Positions 56,561 to 64,000 of a stretch of DNA of 64,000 bases are shown in pieces (positions within the stretch are counted from its first letter, which is position 1; each line of letters begins with the position of its first letter). The notes under the pieces are model-generated. The model was not told where the DNA came from and did not search any database. It was given only the letters and a program-made list of their open reading frames with translations. Position numbers and translations under genes: made by a program. Origin of the DNA: Kingella potus (GTDB taxonomy: Bacteria > Pseudomonadota > Gammaproteobacteria > Burkholderiales > Neisseriaceae); NCBI RefSeq assembly GCF_900451175.1, contig NZ_UGJJ01000002.1, forward strand, positions 620,001-684,000, read 5' to 3'.

Positions 56561-56995
56561 ATGATGCGCACAGCCTTACTAAGCATACTGCTCGCGCTGC
56601 CCGCTGCCGCCGCCGCAGGCGACAGCATTTATTTCACCAGCCCCAGCGGCAATATTTTCTGCTTGGGCGATTCGCGCCAGGAATACGGCAAAGACGGCTG
56701 GTGGGGCGTTACCTGCGAGCTGCGCGGACATCGGGAAAACATCCGTCCGGCGCAAAAGCGTCCGGACGATTGCGATGTGGATTGGGGCAACAGCTTTTCG
56801 CTGGAAACGGACAAACGCCCCGTGGCCGACTGCCGTGGCGACACCGGCAGAAGGGAAAACGCCCCCGTGCTGGCGTATGGCAAAACCATACGCGGCAAAG
56901 GCTGGCAATGCACCAGCCGCAAAGACGGGATGCAGTGCCGCAACCGAAGCGGACACGGCTTTCATCTGAGCCGCTCGCGGCAACTGCTGTTTTAA
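56561..56995 (+). CDS. Cysteine-rich exported protein, DUF6636-like
   Basis: A 144-residue protein with a signal peptide (MMRTALLSILLALPAAAAAG) starting at 56561 or 56564, with AAGGA upstream. The mature part has six cysteines and begins YFTSPSGNIFC; the SPSGNIxC pattern is typical of DUF6636-type secreted proteins. The cysteines probably form disulfides in the periplasm. The function is unknown. The hairpin behind it is built of a non-native DUS dialect, which suggests acquisition from a Kingella-like donor. Confidence 0.7.
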   Translation: MMRTALLSILLALPAAAAAGDSIYFTSPSGNIFCLGDSRQEYGKDGWWGVTCELRGHRENIRPAQKRPDDCDVDWGNSFSLETDKRPVADCRGDTGRRENAPVLAYGKTIRGKGWQCTSRKDGMQCRNRSGHGFHLSRSRQLLF

Positions 56996-57001
56996 ATGGT
57001 T

Positions 57002-57040
57002 TCAGGCTGCCGGTTGTCTTGCGACGGGCAGCCTGAAAAA
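57002..57040 (+). terminator. Hairpin made of a Kingella-dialect DUS pair
   Basis: TTCAGGCTGCC and GGCAGCCTGAA face each other with a 15-base spacer just past the stop at 56995. The core equals the Kingella-type DUS AGGCAGCCTGAA at 11 of 12 positions in each arm. It occupies the place where a native inverted AGGCCGTCTGAA pair sits after other genes. Confidence 0.75.
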
Positions 57041-57156
57041 CATCTGTTCCCGCCCGATCCGGCACACCTTGCCGTGCAAGGCACGCCGCCGAAATACCGT
57101 TTCCGACGCAAGCGGTGGCGGCAAATCCGCATCGGGCAATATCAGGGAGAACGGCC

Positions 57157-57942
57157 ATGCTGGGTGCGGCCATAGGCGACATTGCCGGTTCGCGTTTCGA
57201 ATTTGACAACTGCCGCCGTACTGATTTTGAATTTTTCCATCCCGACTGCGGCTTCACCGACGACACCGTGTGCACCGCCGCCGTGGCCGACTGGGTGGCG
57301 CGCGGCTGCGGCGGCGGTTTGGCCGCCATCCTGCAAGACTGGTGCAGCCGCTATCCCCATCCCAAAGGCAGCTACGGCGGTATGTTCGGACGCTGGATCC
57401 ATACGCCCGACCCGCAGCCTTACAACAGCTGGGGCAACGGCTCGGCCATGCGCGTGTCCGCCGTGGGCTGGGCGTTCGGCAGCTTGGACGAAGTGCTGCA
57501 TTACGCCGCCGAATCCGCCGCCGTTACCCACAGCCATCCCGAAGGCATCAAAGGTGCGCAGGCGGTTGCCGCTGCGGTTTTTTGGGCGCGCACGGGCAAA
57601 AGCAAAGACTTTATCCGCGACGCAATCCGCTGCCGCTTCGCTTATCCGCTGCACGAGGGCTGCGACGCAATCCGCGCCGCCAACACGTTTGACGAAAGCT
57701 GCATGAAAACCGTGCCCGACGCGCTGGCGGCGTTTTTCGAGAGCGAAAACTTCGAACACGCCGTGCGGCTGGCCGTGTCGCTGGGCGGCGATTCTGACAC
57801 CATCGCCGCGATTGCCGGCAGCATCGCCGAAGCCTGCTACCGCGACATTCCCGAGGACATCGTCCGCCAGACCCTCGCCATCCTGCCCGGGGACATCGCC
57901 CGAACCCTGCTGGCGGTAAAAGAAGCCGCGCCGCCTGTTTGA
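57157..57942 (+). CDS. ADP-ribosylglycohydrolase family protein
   Basis: It has 261 residues from the ATG at 57157 with AGGGAGA upstream. The fold's metal-binding motifs are present: GDIAGSRFEF at the start, FTDDTVCT near residue 30, NSWGNGSAMRV near 90 and GGDSDTIAAIAGSIAEA near 210. These bind two Mg2+ in DraG/ARH-type hydrolases, which remove ADP-ribose from proteins or act on related compounds. No ADP-ribosyltransferase gene is adjacent, so the substrate is unknown. The gap before it holds the foreign-dialect DUS hairpin. Confidence 0.88.
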   Translation: MLGAAIGDIAGSRFEFDNCRRTDFEFFHPDCGFTDDTVCTAAVADWVARGCGGGLAAILQDWCSRYPHPKGSYGGMFGRWIHTPDPQPYNSWGNGSAMRVSAVGWAFGSLDEVLHYAAESAAVTHSHPEGIKGAQAVAAAVFWARTGKSKDFIRDAIRCRFAYPLHEGCDAIRAANTFDESCMKTVPDALAAFFESENFEHAVRLAVSLGGDSDTIAAIAGSIAEACYRDIPEDIVRQTLAILPGDIARTLLAVKEAAPPV

Positions 57943-57950
57943 AATACCAA

Positions 57951-57983
57951 AGGCCGTCTGAAAAAAGCGTTTTCAGACGGCCT
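57951..57983 (+). terminator. Inverted DUS pair behind the ADP-ribosylglycohydrolase gene
   Basis: DUS at 57951-57962 and inverse at 57972-57983, eight bases after the stop. Confidence 0.65.
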
Positions 57984-57995
57984 TTGCCGTTAAAG

Positions 57996-58161
57996 TAGGG
58001 TGTGCCGCCTAAGCGGCGCACGCGGCTGCTTGGGGATTGGGAAACGGCGTGCGTGGCAGAGCCGCATACTCTATACATACGGACTGCGCTTGCCGAAACG
58101 GCCTTTTCAGACGGCCACCGATATCAGGGTAGGGGCGCGTGCGTCGCTGTGCGGCACACCC
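57996..58161. repeat. Palindromic dispersed repeat, copy B
   Basis: The left end GTAGGGTGTGCCGCCTAAGC and the right end, reading GTGCGGCACACCC at its outer edge, are near inverted copies. Its left end matches copy A and the partial copy at 55647-55690, including the preceding TTTGCCGTTAAAG. Confidence 0.5.
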
Positions 58162-58227
58162 TGCACAGGTATGGCACGGAAAACAGACAGGCCGTCTGAA
58201 AATGCCGCTTCCGTTTTCAGACGGCCT
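58162..58227 (+). repeat. 66-bp DUS-containing repeat, copy 2
   Basis: Nearly identical to 55581-55646. It directly follows the palindromic repeat. Confidence 0.75.
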
Positions 58228-58312
58228 CTGCCTGTTGCCGCCTCCCCGCGCCGGCCGTACAATCCGCACACATTAACGTTAATATCAACATCAAGACGAT
58301 AAGGAAGGTTTT

Positions 58313-59632
58313 ATGGACATTCTCTCCCGTATGCAGGCTCTGCCTCCGGGCAGGTTTCACTACCGGCTTTTGCTGTTGGTGGGGCTGGGCTGGCTGTTTG
58401 ATGCCATGGACACCGGCATGGTGTCGTTCATTTTGCCCGAATTGGGTAAAGACTGGGGTTTGCAGGCCTCCGCGCTCGGACAGATTGTCAGCATGACGTT
58501 TGTCGGCATGGCGGCCGGCGCGGTGGTCAGCGGACACTTGGCCGACCGCTTCGGACGAAAAACCGTATTTGCCGGCACCATGCTGGTGTACAGCATCGCA
58601 ACAGGCCTGTGCGCGTTTGCACCGAATCTTCCGCTGCTGCTGCTCTGCCGCTTTTTTGTCGGCGTGGGGCTGGGCGGACAGCTTCCGGTAGCGGTGTCGC
58701 TGGTAAGCGAATACGCGCCGCCCAAAGTGCGCGGGCGGTTTATCGTGCTGCTGGAAAGTTTTTGGGGGCTGGGCTGGCTGGCGGCGGCATTGGTTTCGTA
58801 TTTCCTCATCCCGCGTTTCGGCTGGCACAGCGCGTTTTTGGTCGGCGCACTGCCGGTATTGTATGTGCCGCTGGTGTGGAAATACCTGCCCGAATCCGTA
58901 CCCTACCTGCTCTTGCGCGGGCGCACCGAAGAAGCGCACCGGCTGGTCGGCCGCTTGGAGCAACAGGCGGGCATCACACCCTATCCCGAAGCCATTGTCG
59001 CGCCGCAGCCCGATCGCGGCCGGCCGCGTTTTGCCGCGCTGTGGCAAAAGCCCTTTCTGCGGCGCACGCTGATGCTGTGGCCGGTGTGGTTCGGCATCGT
59101 GTTTTCCTATTACGGCATCTTTACCTGGCTGCCGAAGCTCTTGGTCGAACAGGGCAACCCCATCGTCAAAACCTTTGAATATGTATTGGTGATGATTGTG
59201 GCGCAGCTTCCCGGCTATCTTGCCGCCGCGCTGCTGGTGGAACGCATCGGCCGCAAAGCCACGCTGGCCGGCTTTCTCGCCGCCTGCGCCCTGTGCGCGT
59301 GGCAGTTCGGGCAAAGCGGCAGCGCGGGCGAAATCATGTTTTGGGGCAGCCTGATGTCGTTTTTCAATCTCGGCGCATGGGGCGTGCTCTACACCTACAC
59401 GCCCGAGCTCTACCCGCTGCATTTCCGCGCCTTCGCCTCGGGCTGGGCGGGTTCGGTGGGACGCATCGGCGGCATTGTCGCGCCGATGGCCGTGGCCGCC
59501 GTGTTGGATGCGAAAGGCAGCTTCCATCTGATTTTCCTGATGTTTGCCGCCGTGATGCTGTTGATTGTGGCCGTGATTCTGCTGCTGGGCGAAGAAACCA
59601 AAGGGCGTACGCTCGAAGACATCAGTTCGTAG
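58313..59632 (+). CDS. MFS transporter, metabolite:proton symporter type
   Basis: A 439-residue inner-membrane transporter with 12 predicted helices. The loop 2-3 signature is GHLADRFGRKTVF, the first-helix motif is GWLFDAMDTGMVSF, and PESVPYLLLRGR follows helix 6, as in the sugar/organic-acid/niacin (NaiP-like) branch. The substrate is not certain. AAGGAAGG is a good ribosome site. No regulator is adjacent. Confidence 0.85.
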   Translation: MDILSRMQALPPGRFHYRLLLLVGLGWLFDAMDTGMVSFILPELGKDWGLQASALGQIVSMTFVGMAAGAVVSGHLADRFGRKTVFAGTMLVYSIATGLCAFAPNLPLLLLCRFFVGVGLGGQLPVAVSLVSEYAPPKVRGRFIVLLESFWGLGWLAAALVSYFLIPRFGWHSAFLVGALPVLYVPLVWKYLPESVPYLLLRGRTEEAHRLVGRLEQQAGITPYPEAIVAPQPDRGRPRFAALWQKPFLRRTLMLWPVWFGIVFSYYGIFTWLPKLLVEQGNPIVKTFEYVLVMIVAQLPGYLAAALLVERIGRKATLAGFLAACALCAWQFGQSGSAGEIMFWGSLMSFFNLGAWGVLYTYTPELYPLHFRAFASGWAGSVGRIGGIVAPMAVAAVLDAKGSFHLIFLMFAAVMLLIVAVILLLGEETKGRTLEDISS

Positions 59633-59764
59633 CTTCGGCAAGGGTTTTGCCGGCATTGTTTAGCCATACGTGTGCGGCAGCGGCGGCGCACGCGTTCTCC
59701 GTCAAACCACGCGCCGCAGGCCGGAACGCAAACCGGCCTGCGGCGCGTGGTTTTGGTTTTCTCC

Positions 59765-60262
59765 TCAGCCGGCCGCCGCAACGGCGGAGCGTTCGGACAG
59801 AATCCGCGCCACCGCTTCCAGCCCTGCCGCATCGTCGGCATCAAAGGCGGACAGGGTTTGCGCGTCGGCATCGAGCACGCCCCACACCCCGCCCGCCGCA
59901 TCAAGAAGCGGCACGACGATTTCCGATTTCGAGTGGGACGAACAGGCGATATGGCCGGGAAAGCTGTCCACATCGGCCACCACCAGCGTCTGCGCCTGCC
60001 GCCACGCCTGCCCGCATACGCCGCGTCCGAAGCGGATGCGGGTGCAGGCGGCCGGGCCCTGAAACGGGCCGAGGACGAGCTCCTGCCCGCGTACCAGATA
60101 AAAGCCGACCCACAGCCAGCCGAAGGCTTCTTTCAATACGGCGGCGGTGTTGGCGAGATTGGCGGTCAGATCGGATTCGCCTTCGGTGAGGGCGGAGATT
60201 TGCGGCAGCAGTTCGGCGTAGCGGCCGGTTTTGGTTTGTGCGCTAAGGTTTAGAGTGTGCAT
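59765..60262 (-). CDS. msrC: Free methionine-(R)-sulfoxide reductase (GAF domain)
   Basis: Reduces free methionine-R-sulfoxide, part of oxidative-damage repair. It has 165 residues from the ATG at 60262. The three conserved cysteines are C73, C83 and C107, with the same spacing (10 and 24) as Cys84, Cys94 and Cys118 of the E. coli enzyme. The GAF-domain pattern GPFQGPAACTRIRFGRGVCG is clear. An upstream in-frame extension to 60424 is rejected. Confidence 0.9.
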   Translation of the reverse strand: MHTLNLSAQTKTGRYAELLPQISALTEGESDLTANLANTAAVLKEAFGWLWVGFYLVRGQELVLGPFQGPAACTRIRFGRGVCGQAWRQAQTLVVADVDSFPGHIACSSHSKSEIVVPLLDAAGGVWGVLDADAQTLSAFDADDAAGLEAVARILSERSAVAAAG

Positions 60263-60689
60263 ATTTTTCCTTTCGTGGCGTTGCAGTTGAAAATGTCCTG
60301 TCGCGGCGGAGCAAGGCGGAGACGGGACGGGCGGGAAGTTTGGGATGGGACGGGTTTTTGCACGGTGAAGCGGAAAGCCGTGCGCTTGCCGTAACGCAGG
60401 TGCAGGCAAATCCGACGGCTGCAACGGCTTTTCAGACGGCCTCTGCCGCGTTTGCCGTCAGGCTGCCTGTGCGACAAGGCGGGTGCGGATAAAAGCATTC
60501 GGCCTGCGGCAGGCCTTGTCCCATAGTATAGCGGAACAGGCGGCAACGCCCGCCGCCGTGCCGAAATACGTTTTCAGACGGCCTGTATCCCCCGTTTCGC
60601 CGCTGTGCAAAAAACGGCAAAGCCGCTGGCATCGGAGGCCGTCTGAAATTAGGATTGCGCCCGTTTTTTGTCTCCGTTTCCATGCCGCC
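60263..60689. other. Intergenic region between msrC and the acyltransferase gene
   Basis: About 430 bp between divergent genes. It has inverse DUS at about 60431 and 60571 and a forward DUS at about 60634. An open frame runs through part of it into the acyltransferase but lacks family similarity. Confidence 0.6.
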
Positions 60690-61469
60690 ATGTCCCTGCG
60701 CCCGACCACTTTTCCCACCCGTTTTGCCCGCCTGTCCGCCATGCTGCGCTGGCTGTTTGCCACGGTGCGGCGTATCGGACGGCTCGACGACGCGTCGCAG
60801 GAAGTACGCAATGCCGAGTTTGCGGCAATCTGCCGCGACGCGCTGGACATCCTCAATGTGCGGCTCGATGTACGCAACAGGCCGTCTGAAAGCCCGCGCG
60901 GGGTGCTGGTGGTGTCCAACCATGTGTCGCTGCTGGATATTTTCGCCATCACGGCGGTATGCCCGAGCGGCTTTGTCGCCATGAAGGAGCTGGAACGCTG
61001 GCCGCTGGTGGGGCGGGCGGCGCGCAATGCGGGGGCGGTATTTATCGATCGGGGCAGCCGCAAGGATGTCGGACTGATCAACGGTGCCGTCATCCGTTCG
61101 CTGGAAAGCGGGCAGAATGTCTGCTTTTTCCCCGAGGCGCGGACTTCGTGCGGCGACGGCATCCTGCCTTTCAAAGCCGCGCTGTTCCAGTCGGCTCTGG
61201 ATGCCCGCGTACCGGTGCAGCCGCTCGCCCTGCGCTATTTTGACGGACTGAACCGCCGCACGGAGCAGCCTTCGTTCAGCGGGGTGAACCTGTTGGTTTC
61301 GATGTGGCGCATCGTGTCGATGCGGGAAGTGCGGGTCCGTGTCGATTTTCTGCCTCCTTTCGCACCCGAGGGCGACCGTTTCGCCCTGAAAGACCGCGTG
61401 GAAGCGGCGGTGGGCGCGGCGGTAGGCGGTTTTGCAGACGGCGGCGGCCTGACGGAGGAAGGCTTGTGA
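60690..61469 (+). CDS. 1-acyl-sn-glycerol-3-phosphate acyltransferase, second paralogue
   Basis: A PlsC-family acyltransferase of about 259 residues, start MSLRPTTFPTRFARLSAM chosen by family length; the ribosome site is weak. Motif I is SNHVSLLD (H-x4-D, the canonical form, unlike the paralogue at 28823), motif III is FPEARTS, where most homologues have FPEGT. An in-frame DUS encodes NRPSESPR between strand and motif I. It may act on phospholipids or ornithine-type lipids; the substrate is not settled. Confidence 0.82.
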   Translation: MSLRPTTFPTRFARLSAMLRWLFATVRRIGRLDDASQEVRNAEFAAICRDALDILNVRLDVRNRPSESPRGVLVVSNHVSLLDIFAITAVCPSGFVAMKELERWPLVGRAARNAGAVFIDRGSRKDVGLINGAVIRSLESGQNVCFFPEARTSCGDGILPFKAALFQSALDARVPVQPLALRYFDGLNRRTEQPSFSGVNLLVSMWRIVSMREVRVRVDFLPPFAPEGDRFALKDRVEAAVGAAVGGFADGGGLTEEGL

Positions 61470-61504
61470 TAGCCTTATACAATCAAAAAAGTTTTTACAA
61501 TAAA

Positions 61505-61533
61505 TTGTACAAATCAAACGGCGTGGTTATAAT
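61505..61533 (+). promoter_or_regulatory. Promoter of the peroxiredoxin-glutaredoxin gene
   Basis: TTGTAC at 61505-61510 and TATAAT at 61528-61533 with exact 17-base spacing. The -35 box is part of a TTGTACAA palindrome that could be an operator. Confidence 0.75.
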
Positions 61534-61611
61534 GCGCCCACTGCATGACCGAAAGCCCGCAACGGGCAACTTTTTATTTTTCCGCAACCATCCTAATCAA
61601 GGAGTTAGATT

Positions 61612-62358
61612 ATGAGCATCAAAACCGAAGCCGAACTGAACGGCAGCAAAGTACCTTCCGTCGTATTCCACACCCGCCAGGGCGACGCATGGGTAGACGT
61701 ATCCACCGACGATCTGTTCAAAGGCAAAACCGTAGCCGTGTTCAGCCTGCCCGGCGCGTTCACGCCCACTTGTTCTTCCACCCACCTGCCGCGCTACAAC
61801 GAGCTGGCCAAAGAGTTTTTCAAACGCGGCGTAGACAGCATCCTGTGCGTGTCCGTCAATGATACATTCGTCATGAATGCCTGGCTGGCCGATCAGGAAG
61901 CGGAAAACATCACCGTCGTACCCGACGGCAACGGCGAATTTACACGCGGCATGGGTATGCTGGTAAGCAAAGAAGGCTTGGGCTTCGGCGACCGCTCCTG
62001 GCGTTACTCCATGCTGGTGAAAGACGGCGTGGTGGAAAAAGCCTTTATCGAGCCGGTGAAAGACGGCGATCCGTTTGAAGTGTCCGATGCCGACACCATG
62101 CTCAAATACATCGACCCGAACTGGAAAGAGCAGCCCTCTATCGCCATTTTTGCCAAACCCGGCTGCCAGTTCTGTGCCAAAGCCAAAAAAGCACTGCAAG
62201 ACAAAGGCTTGGCATTTGAAGAAATCGTGCTCGGCCGCGACGCTTCCACCACTTCCGTCCGCGCCGTTACCGGCAAAGCCACCGCGCCGCAGGTATTCAT
62301 CGGCGGACAATACATCGGCGGCAGCGACGAGCTGGAAGCCTATCTGGCCAAAAACTAA
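61612..62358 (+). CDS. Hybrid peroxiredoxin-glutaredoxin
   Basis: A 248-residue peroxidase that reduces hydrogen peroxide and alkyl peroxides with glutathione. The peroxiredoxin domain (1 to about 165) has the peroxidatic Cys54 in GAFTPTCSSTH. The glutaredoxin domain (about 172-248) has the CxxC active site C185/C188 (GCQFC) and the TAPQVFIGGQYIGG glutathione site. It corresponds to the fused enzyme of Neisseria and Haemophilus. Next to it is the dehydrogenase gene at 62598, the order also known in meningococcus. Confidence 0.95.
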   Translation: MSIKTEAELNGSKVPSVVFHTRQGDAWVDVSTDDLFKGKTVAVFSLPGAFTPTCSSTHLPRYNELAKEFFKRGVDSILCVSVNDTFVMNAWLADQEAENITVVPDGNGEFTRGMGMLVSKEGLGFGDRSWRYSMLVKDGVVEKAFIEPVKDGDPFEVSDADTMLKYIDPNWKEQPSIAIFAKPGCQFCAKAKKALQDKGLAFEEIVLGRDASTTSVRAVTGKATAPQVFIGGQYIGGSDELEAYLAKN

Positions 62359-62493
62359 ACGGCAGGCCGTCTGAAAACGAACAAAGTGAGTTTCAGCGGA
62401 GCAAAAACCGTTTTCCGTAAAAACAAAAAGAACACACACACTCCCACACAGCGGGCTGCGCCATAACAGCCCGCCCCGATAACCGCAGTCAGG

Positions 62494-62546
62494 GTTATTC
62501 GGGTAACGCCGCCGCCGAAGCCGCGTTACCCGAATAACTCTTTTTT
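62494..62546 (+). terminator. Strong intrinsic terminator before the dehydrogenase gene
   Basis: A 16-bp perfect stem GTTATTCGGGTAACGC / GCGTTACCCGAATAAC (62494-62509 and 62523-62538) with TCTTTTTT after it. It lies 136 bases after the peroxiredoxin gene and 50 before the next start. Confidence 0.9.
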
Positions 62547-62597
62547 CAACCGCTTTACGGCCGCCCGCAACCCGAAGGCCGTCTGAAAGGATACATC

Positions 62598-64000
62598 ATG
62601 AAACAACTCACCGCAGACGTGGTCGTCATCGGCGGCGGCACCGCCGGCATGGGCGCGTTCCGCAACGCCCTCATGCACACCGATAATGCCTACCTCGTCG
62701 AAAGCGAAGTGTTCGGCACCACCTGCGCCCGCGTCGGCTGTATGCCTTCCAAGCTGCTGATAGCCGCCGCCGAAGCCCGCTACCACGCGCTGCACACCGA
62801 CCCCTTCGGCGTGCATCTCGACAAAGGCAGCGTCCGCGTCGACGGGCGCGAAGTGATGGCGCGCGTCAAAGCCGAGCGCGACCGCTTCGTCGGCTTCGTT
62901 GTCGAAGACGTGGAAGCCTGGCCGTCTGAAAAACGCATTATGGGAGCCGCCCGCTTTATCGACGAACACACCGTCGAAATCGGCGGCCACACCCGCATCC
63001 GCGCCGACCGCATCGTTATCGCCACCGGCTCGCGTCCCTTCGTATTGCCGCAATGGCGCGAAACGGCGGGCGACCGACTGATTGTCAACGACGACGTATT
63101 CTCATGGGACACCCTGCCCGAAAGCGTTGCCGTTTTCGGCCCCGGCGTGATCGGACTCGAACTCGGCCAGGCACTTACCCGCCTGGGCGTAAACGTCGAA
63201 ATCTTCGGCCTGGGCGGCTCGCTCGGCGGCATCAGCGACCCCGCCGTGCTGGCCGAAGCCAAAAGCATTTTCGGCGCGGAACTCAAACTCCGCCTCGATG
63301 CCGAAACCCAAATCACGCGCAACGAAAAAGGCGATGTCGTCGTCAACTGGCACGACCGCGAAACAGGCGGCAGCGGCGTGTTCACCGCCCAATACCTGCT
63401 TGCCGCCGCCGGCCGCATCCCCAACACCGACAACATCGGCCTCGAAAACCTCGCCATCGAGCTGGACGGGCGCGGCGTACCCAAAGCCCACCCGCTCACC
63501 ATGCAGACCAGCATCCCGCACATCTTCATCGCCGGCGACGCATCCAACCAGCTTCCCCTGCTGCACGAAGCCAGCGATCAGGGCAAAATCGCCGGCGACA
63601 ACGCAGGCCGCTACCCGCACATCGGAAACGGCCTGCGCCGCAGCCTGATCGGTGTCGTGTTTACCGACCCGCAGATTGCCACCGTCGGCATGAGATATGC
63701 CCAAATGCGCGAGCGTTACAAAAATCCCGAATGCGTCGTGATCGGCGAAGTTTCCTTCCAGAATCAGGGACGCAGCCGCGTGATGCTGGTCAACAAAGGC
63801 CGCCTGCGCGTCTATGCCGAGCAGGGAACCGGCCGCTTTATCGGTGCGGAAATGACCGGCCCGGCCGCCGAACACCTCGCCCACCTGCTGGCTTGGGCGC
63901 ACCAGTCGGGCATGACCGTGCCGCAAATGCTCGATATGCCCTTCTACCATCCCGTTATCGAAGAAGGCCTGCGCACCGCCCTGCGCGACGCGATGGCCAA
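62598..64000 (+). CDS. Dihydrolipoyl dehydrogenase-type flavoprotein, 3' end outside the window
   Basis: Pyridine-nucleotide disulfide oxidoreductase, open to the end of the window (about 467 residues seen). The FAD motif is VVVIGGGTAGMGA; the redox disulfide is C43/C48 (GTTCARVGCMPSK); the NAD motif is VFGPGVIGLELGQ; FIAGDASNQ is the second FAD contact. Near the end is YHPVIEEGL, the His-Glu region. The family is lipoamide dehydrogenase-like; the gene corresponds by context to meningococcal NMB0947, next to the peroxiredoxin gene, rather than to the one in the pyruvate dehydrogenase operon. An in-frame near-DUS encodes WPSEKR. No promoter is clear after the terminator. Confidence 0.88.
   Translation, partial: MKQLTADVVVIGGGTAGMGAFRNALMHTDNAYLVESEVFGTTCARVGCMPSKLLIAAAEARYHALHTDPFGVHLDKGSVRVDGREVMARVKAERDRFVGFVVEDVEAWPSEKRIMGAARFIDEHTVEIGGHTRIRADRIVIATGSRPFVLPQWRETAGDRLIVNDDVFSWDTLPESVAVFGPGVIGLELGQALTRLGVNVEIFGLGGSLGGISDPAVLAEAKSIFGAELKLRLDAETQITRNEKGDVVVNWHDRETGGSGVFTAQYLLAAAGRIPNTDNIGLENLAIELDGRGVPKAHPLTMQTSIPHIFIAGDASNQLPLLHEASDQGKIAGDNAGRYPHIGNGLRRSLIGVVFTDPQIATVGMRYAQMRERYKNPECVVIGEVSFQNQGRSRVMLVNKGRLRVYAEQGTGRFIGAEMTGPAAEHLAHLLAWAHQSGMTVPQMLDMPFYHPVIEEGLRTALRDAMA

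Larger units (their letters stand above)
57943..58312. other. Intergenic region with repeat cluster
   Basis: Contains an inverted DUS pair (57951-57983), the palindromic repeat copy B (57996-58161) and the 66-bp repeat copy 2 (58162-58227). No supported gene. Confidence 0.7.

Noticed and set aside
58217..59656. Open frame of 479 codons on the minus strand over the MFS gene
   Set aside because: The plus-strand transporter has all expected motifs and a good ribosome site; the antisense frame is His/Arg/Gln-rich noise.
60483..60689. N-terminal extension of the second acyltransferase
   Set aside because: The added residues include DUS-encoded RPSE and have no family similarity; the start at 60690 gives the usual length.

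Overview
The window reads as a chromosomal segment of a GC-rich Neisseria-type bacterium (Betaproteobacteria, Neisseriaceae). The 12-mer AGGCCGTCTGAA, which is the AG-dialect DNA uptake sequence (DUS) of Neisseria, occurs dozens of times, mostly as close inverted pairs behind genes. Many proteins resemble meningococcal ones (PurB, NagZ, HtrA, DolP, DprA, NusG, RpoB, peroxiredoxin-glutaredoxin). I cannot fix the species.

Layout. 1-4750: end of purB, a halogenase-like flavoprotein, class II aldolase fba, and a cold-shock/DUF1294 membrane protein. 4860-18455: one co-directional block of 28 genes (rplC to rplQ, including secY, infA, rpmJ and rpoA), with promoters before rplC and before rplN and a terminator after rplQ. 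rpsJ is not at the head of this block. The block becomes much more AT-rich than its flanks. 18500-20650: a small exported protein, a possible 17-residue peptide unit, and miaB. 21000-25140: minus-strand envelope genes (nagZ, an HtrA-type lipoprotein protease, a proline-rich membrane protein, dolP). 25370-31640: fabG, mgtE, an exported protein with a possible Fur box, an acyltransferase-gmhB pair, a DUF4190/pilin-like protein, and secB. 31800-40530: an ABC exporter, dprA, smg, topA, a broken small zinc-ribbon gene, a DUF4349 lipoprotein, rsmD and a ferredoxin. 40650-55315: tRNA-Tyr, -Gly, -Thr, tuf, tRNA-Trp, secE, nusG, an insertion sequence, rplK, rplA, the L10 leader, rplJ, rplL, rpoB and rpoC. 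55900-64000: aroQ, a cysteine-rich exported protein, an ADP-ribosylglycohydrolase, an MFS transporter, free-methionine-sulfoxide reductase, an acyltransferase, a peroxiredoxin-glutaredoxin fusion and the start of a lipoamide-dehydrogenase-type enzyme.

Most of the window is core machinery: ribosome, RNA polymerase, elongation factor, Sec translocase and topoisomerase. The less ordinary content lies between these blocks. An IS1016-type element with perfect 19-bp ends and an 8-bp target duplication sits exactly in the nusG stop codon. A hairpin at 57.0 kb is built of the Kingella-type DUS dialect. Palindromic intergenic repeats lie at 55.4-55.7 and 58.0-58.2 kb. A 17-codon reading frame has a strong ribosome site and its own terminator. 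One small zinc-ribbon gene is broken by a single T. I saw no rRNA, CRISPR array or prophage.
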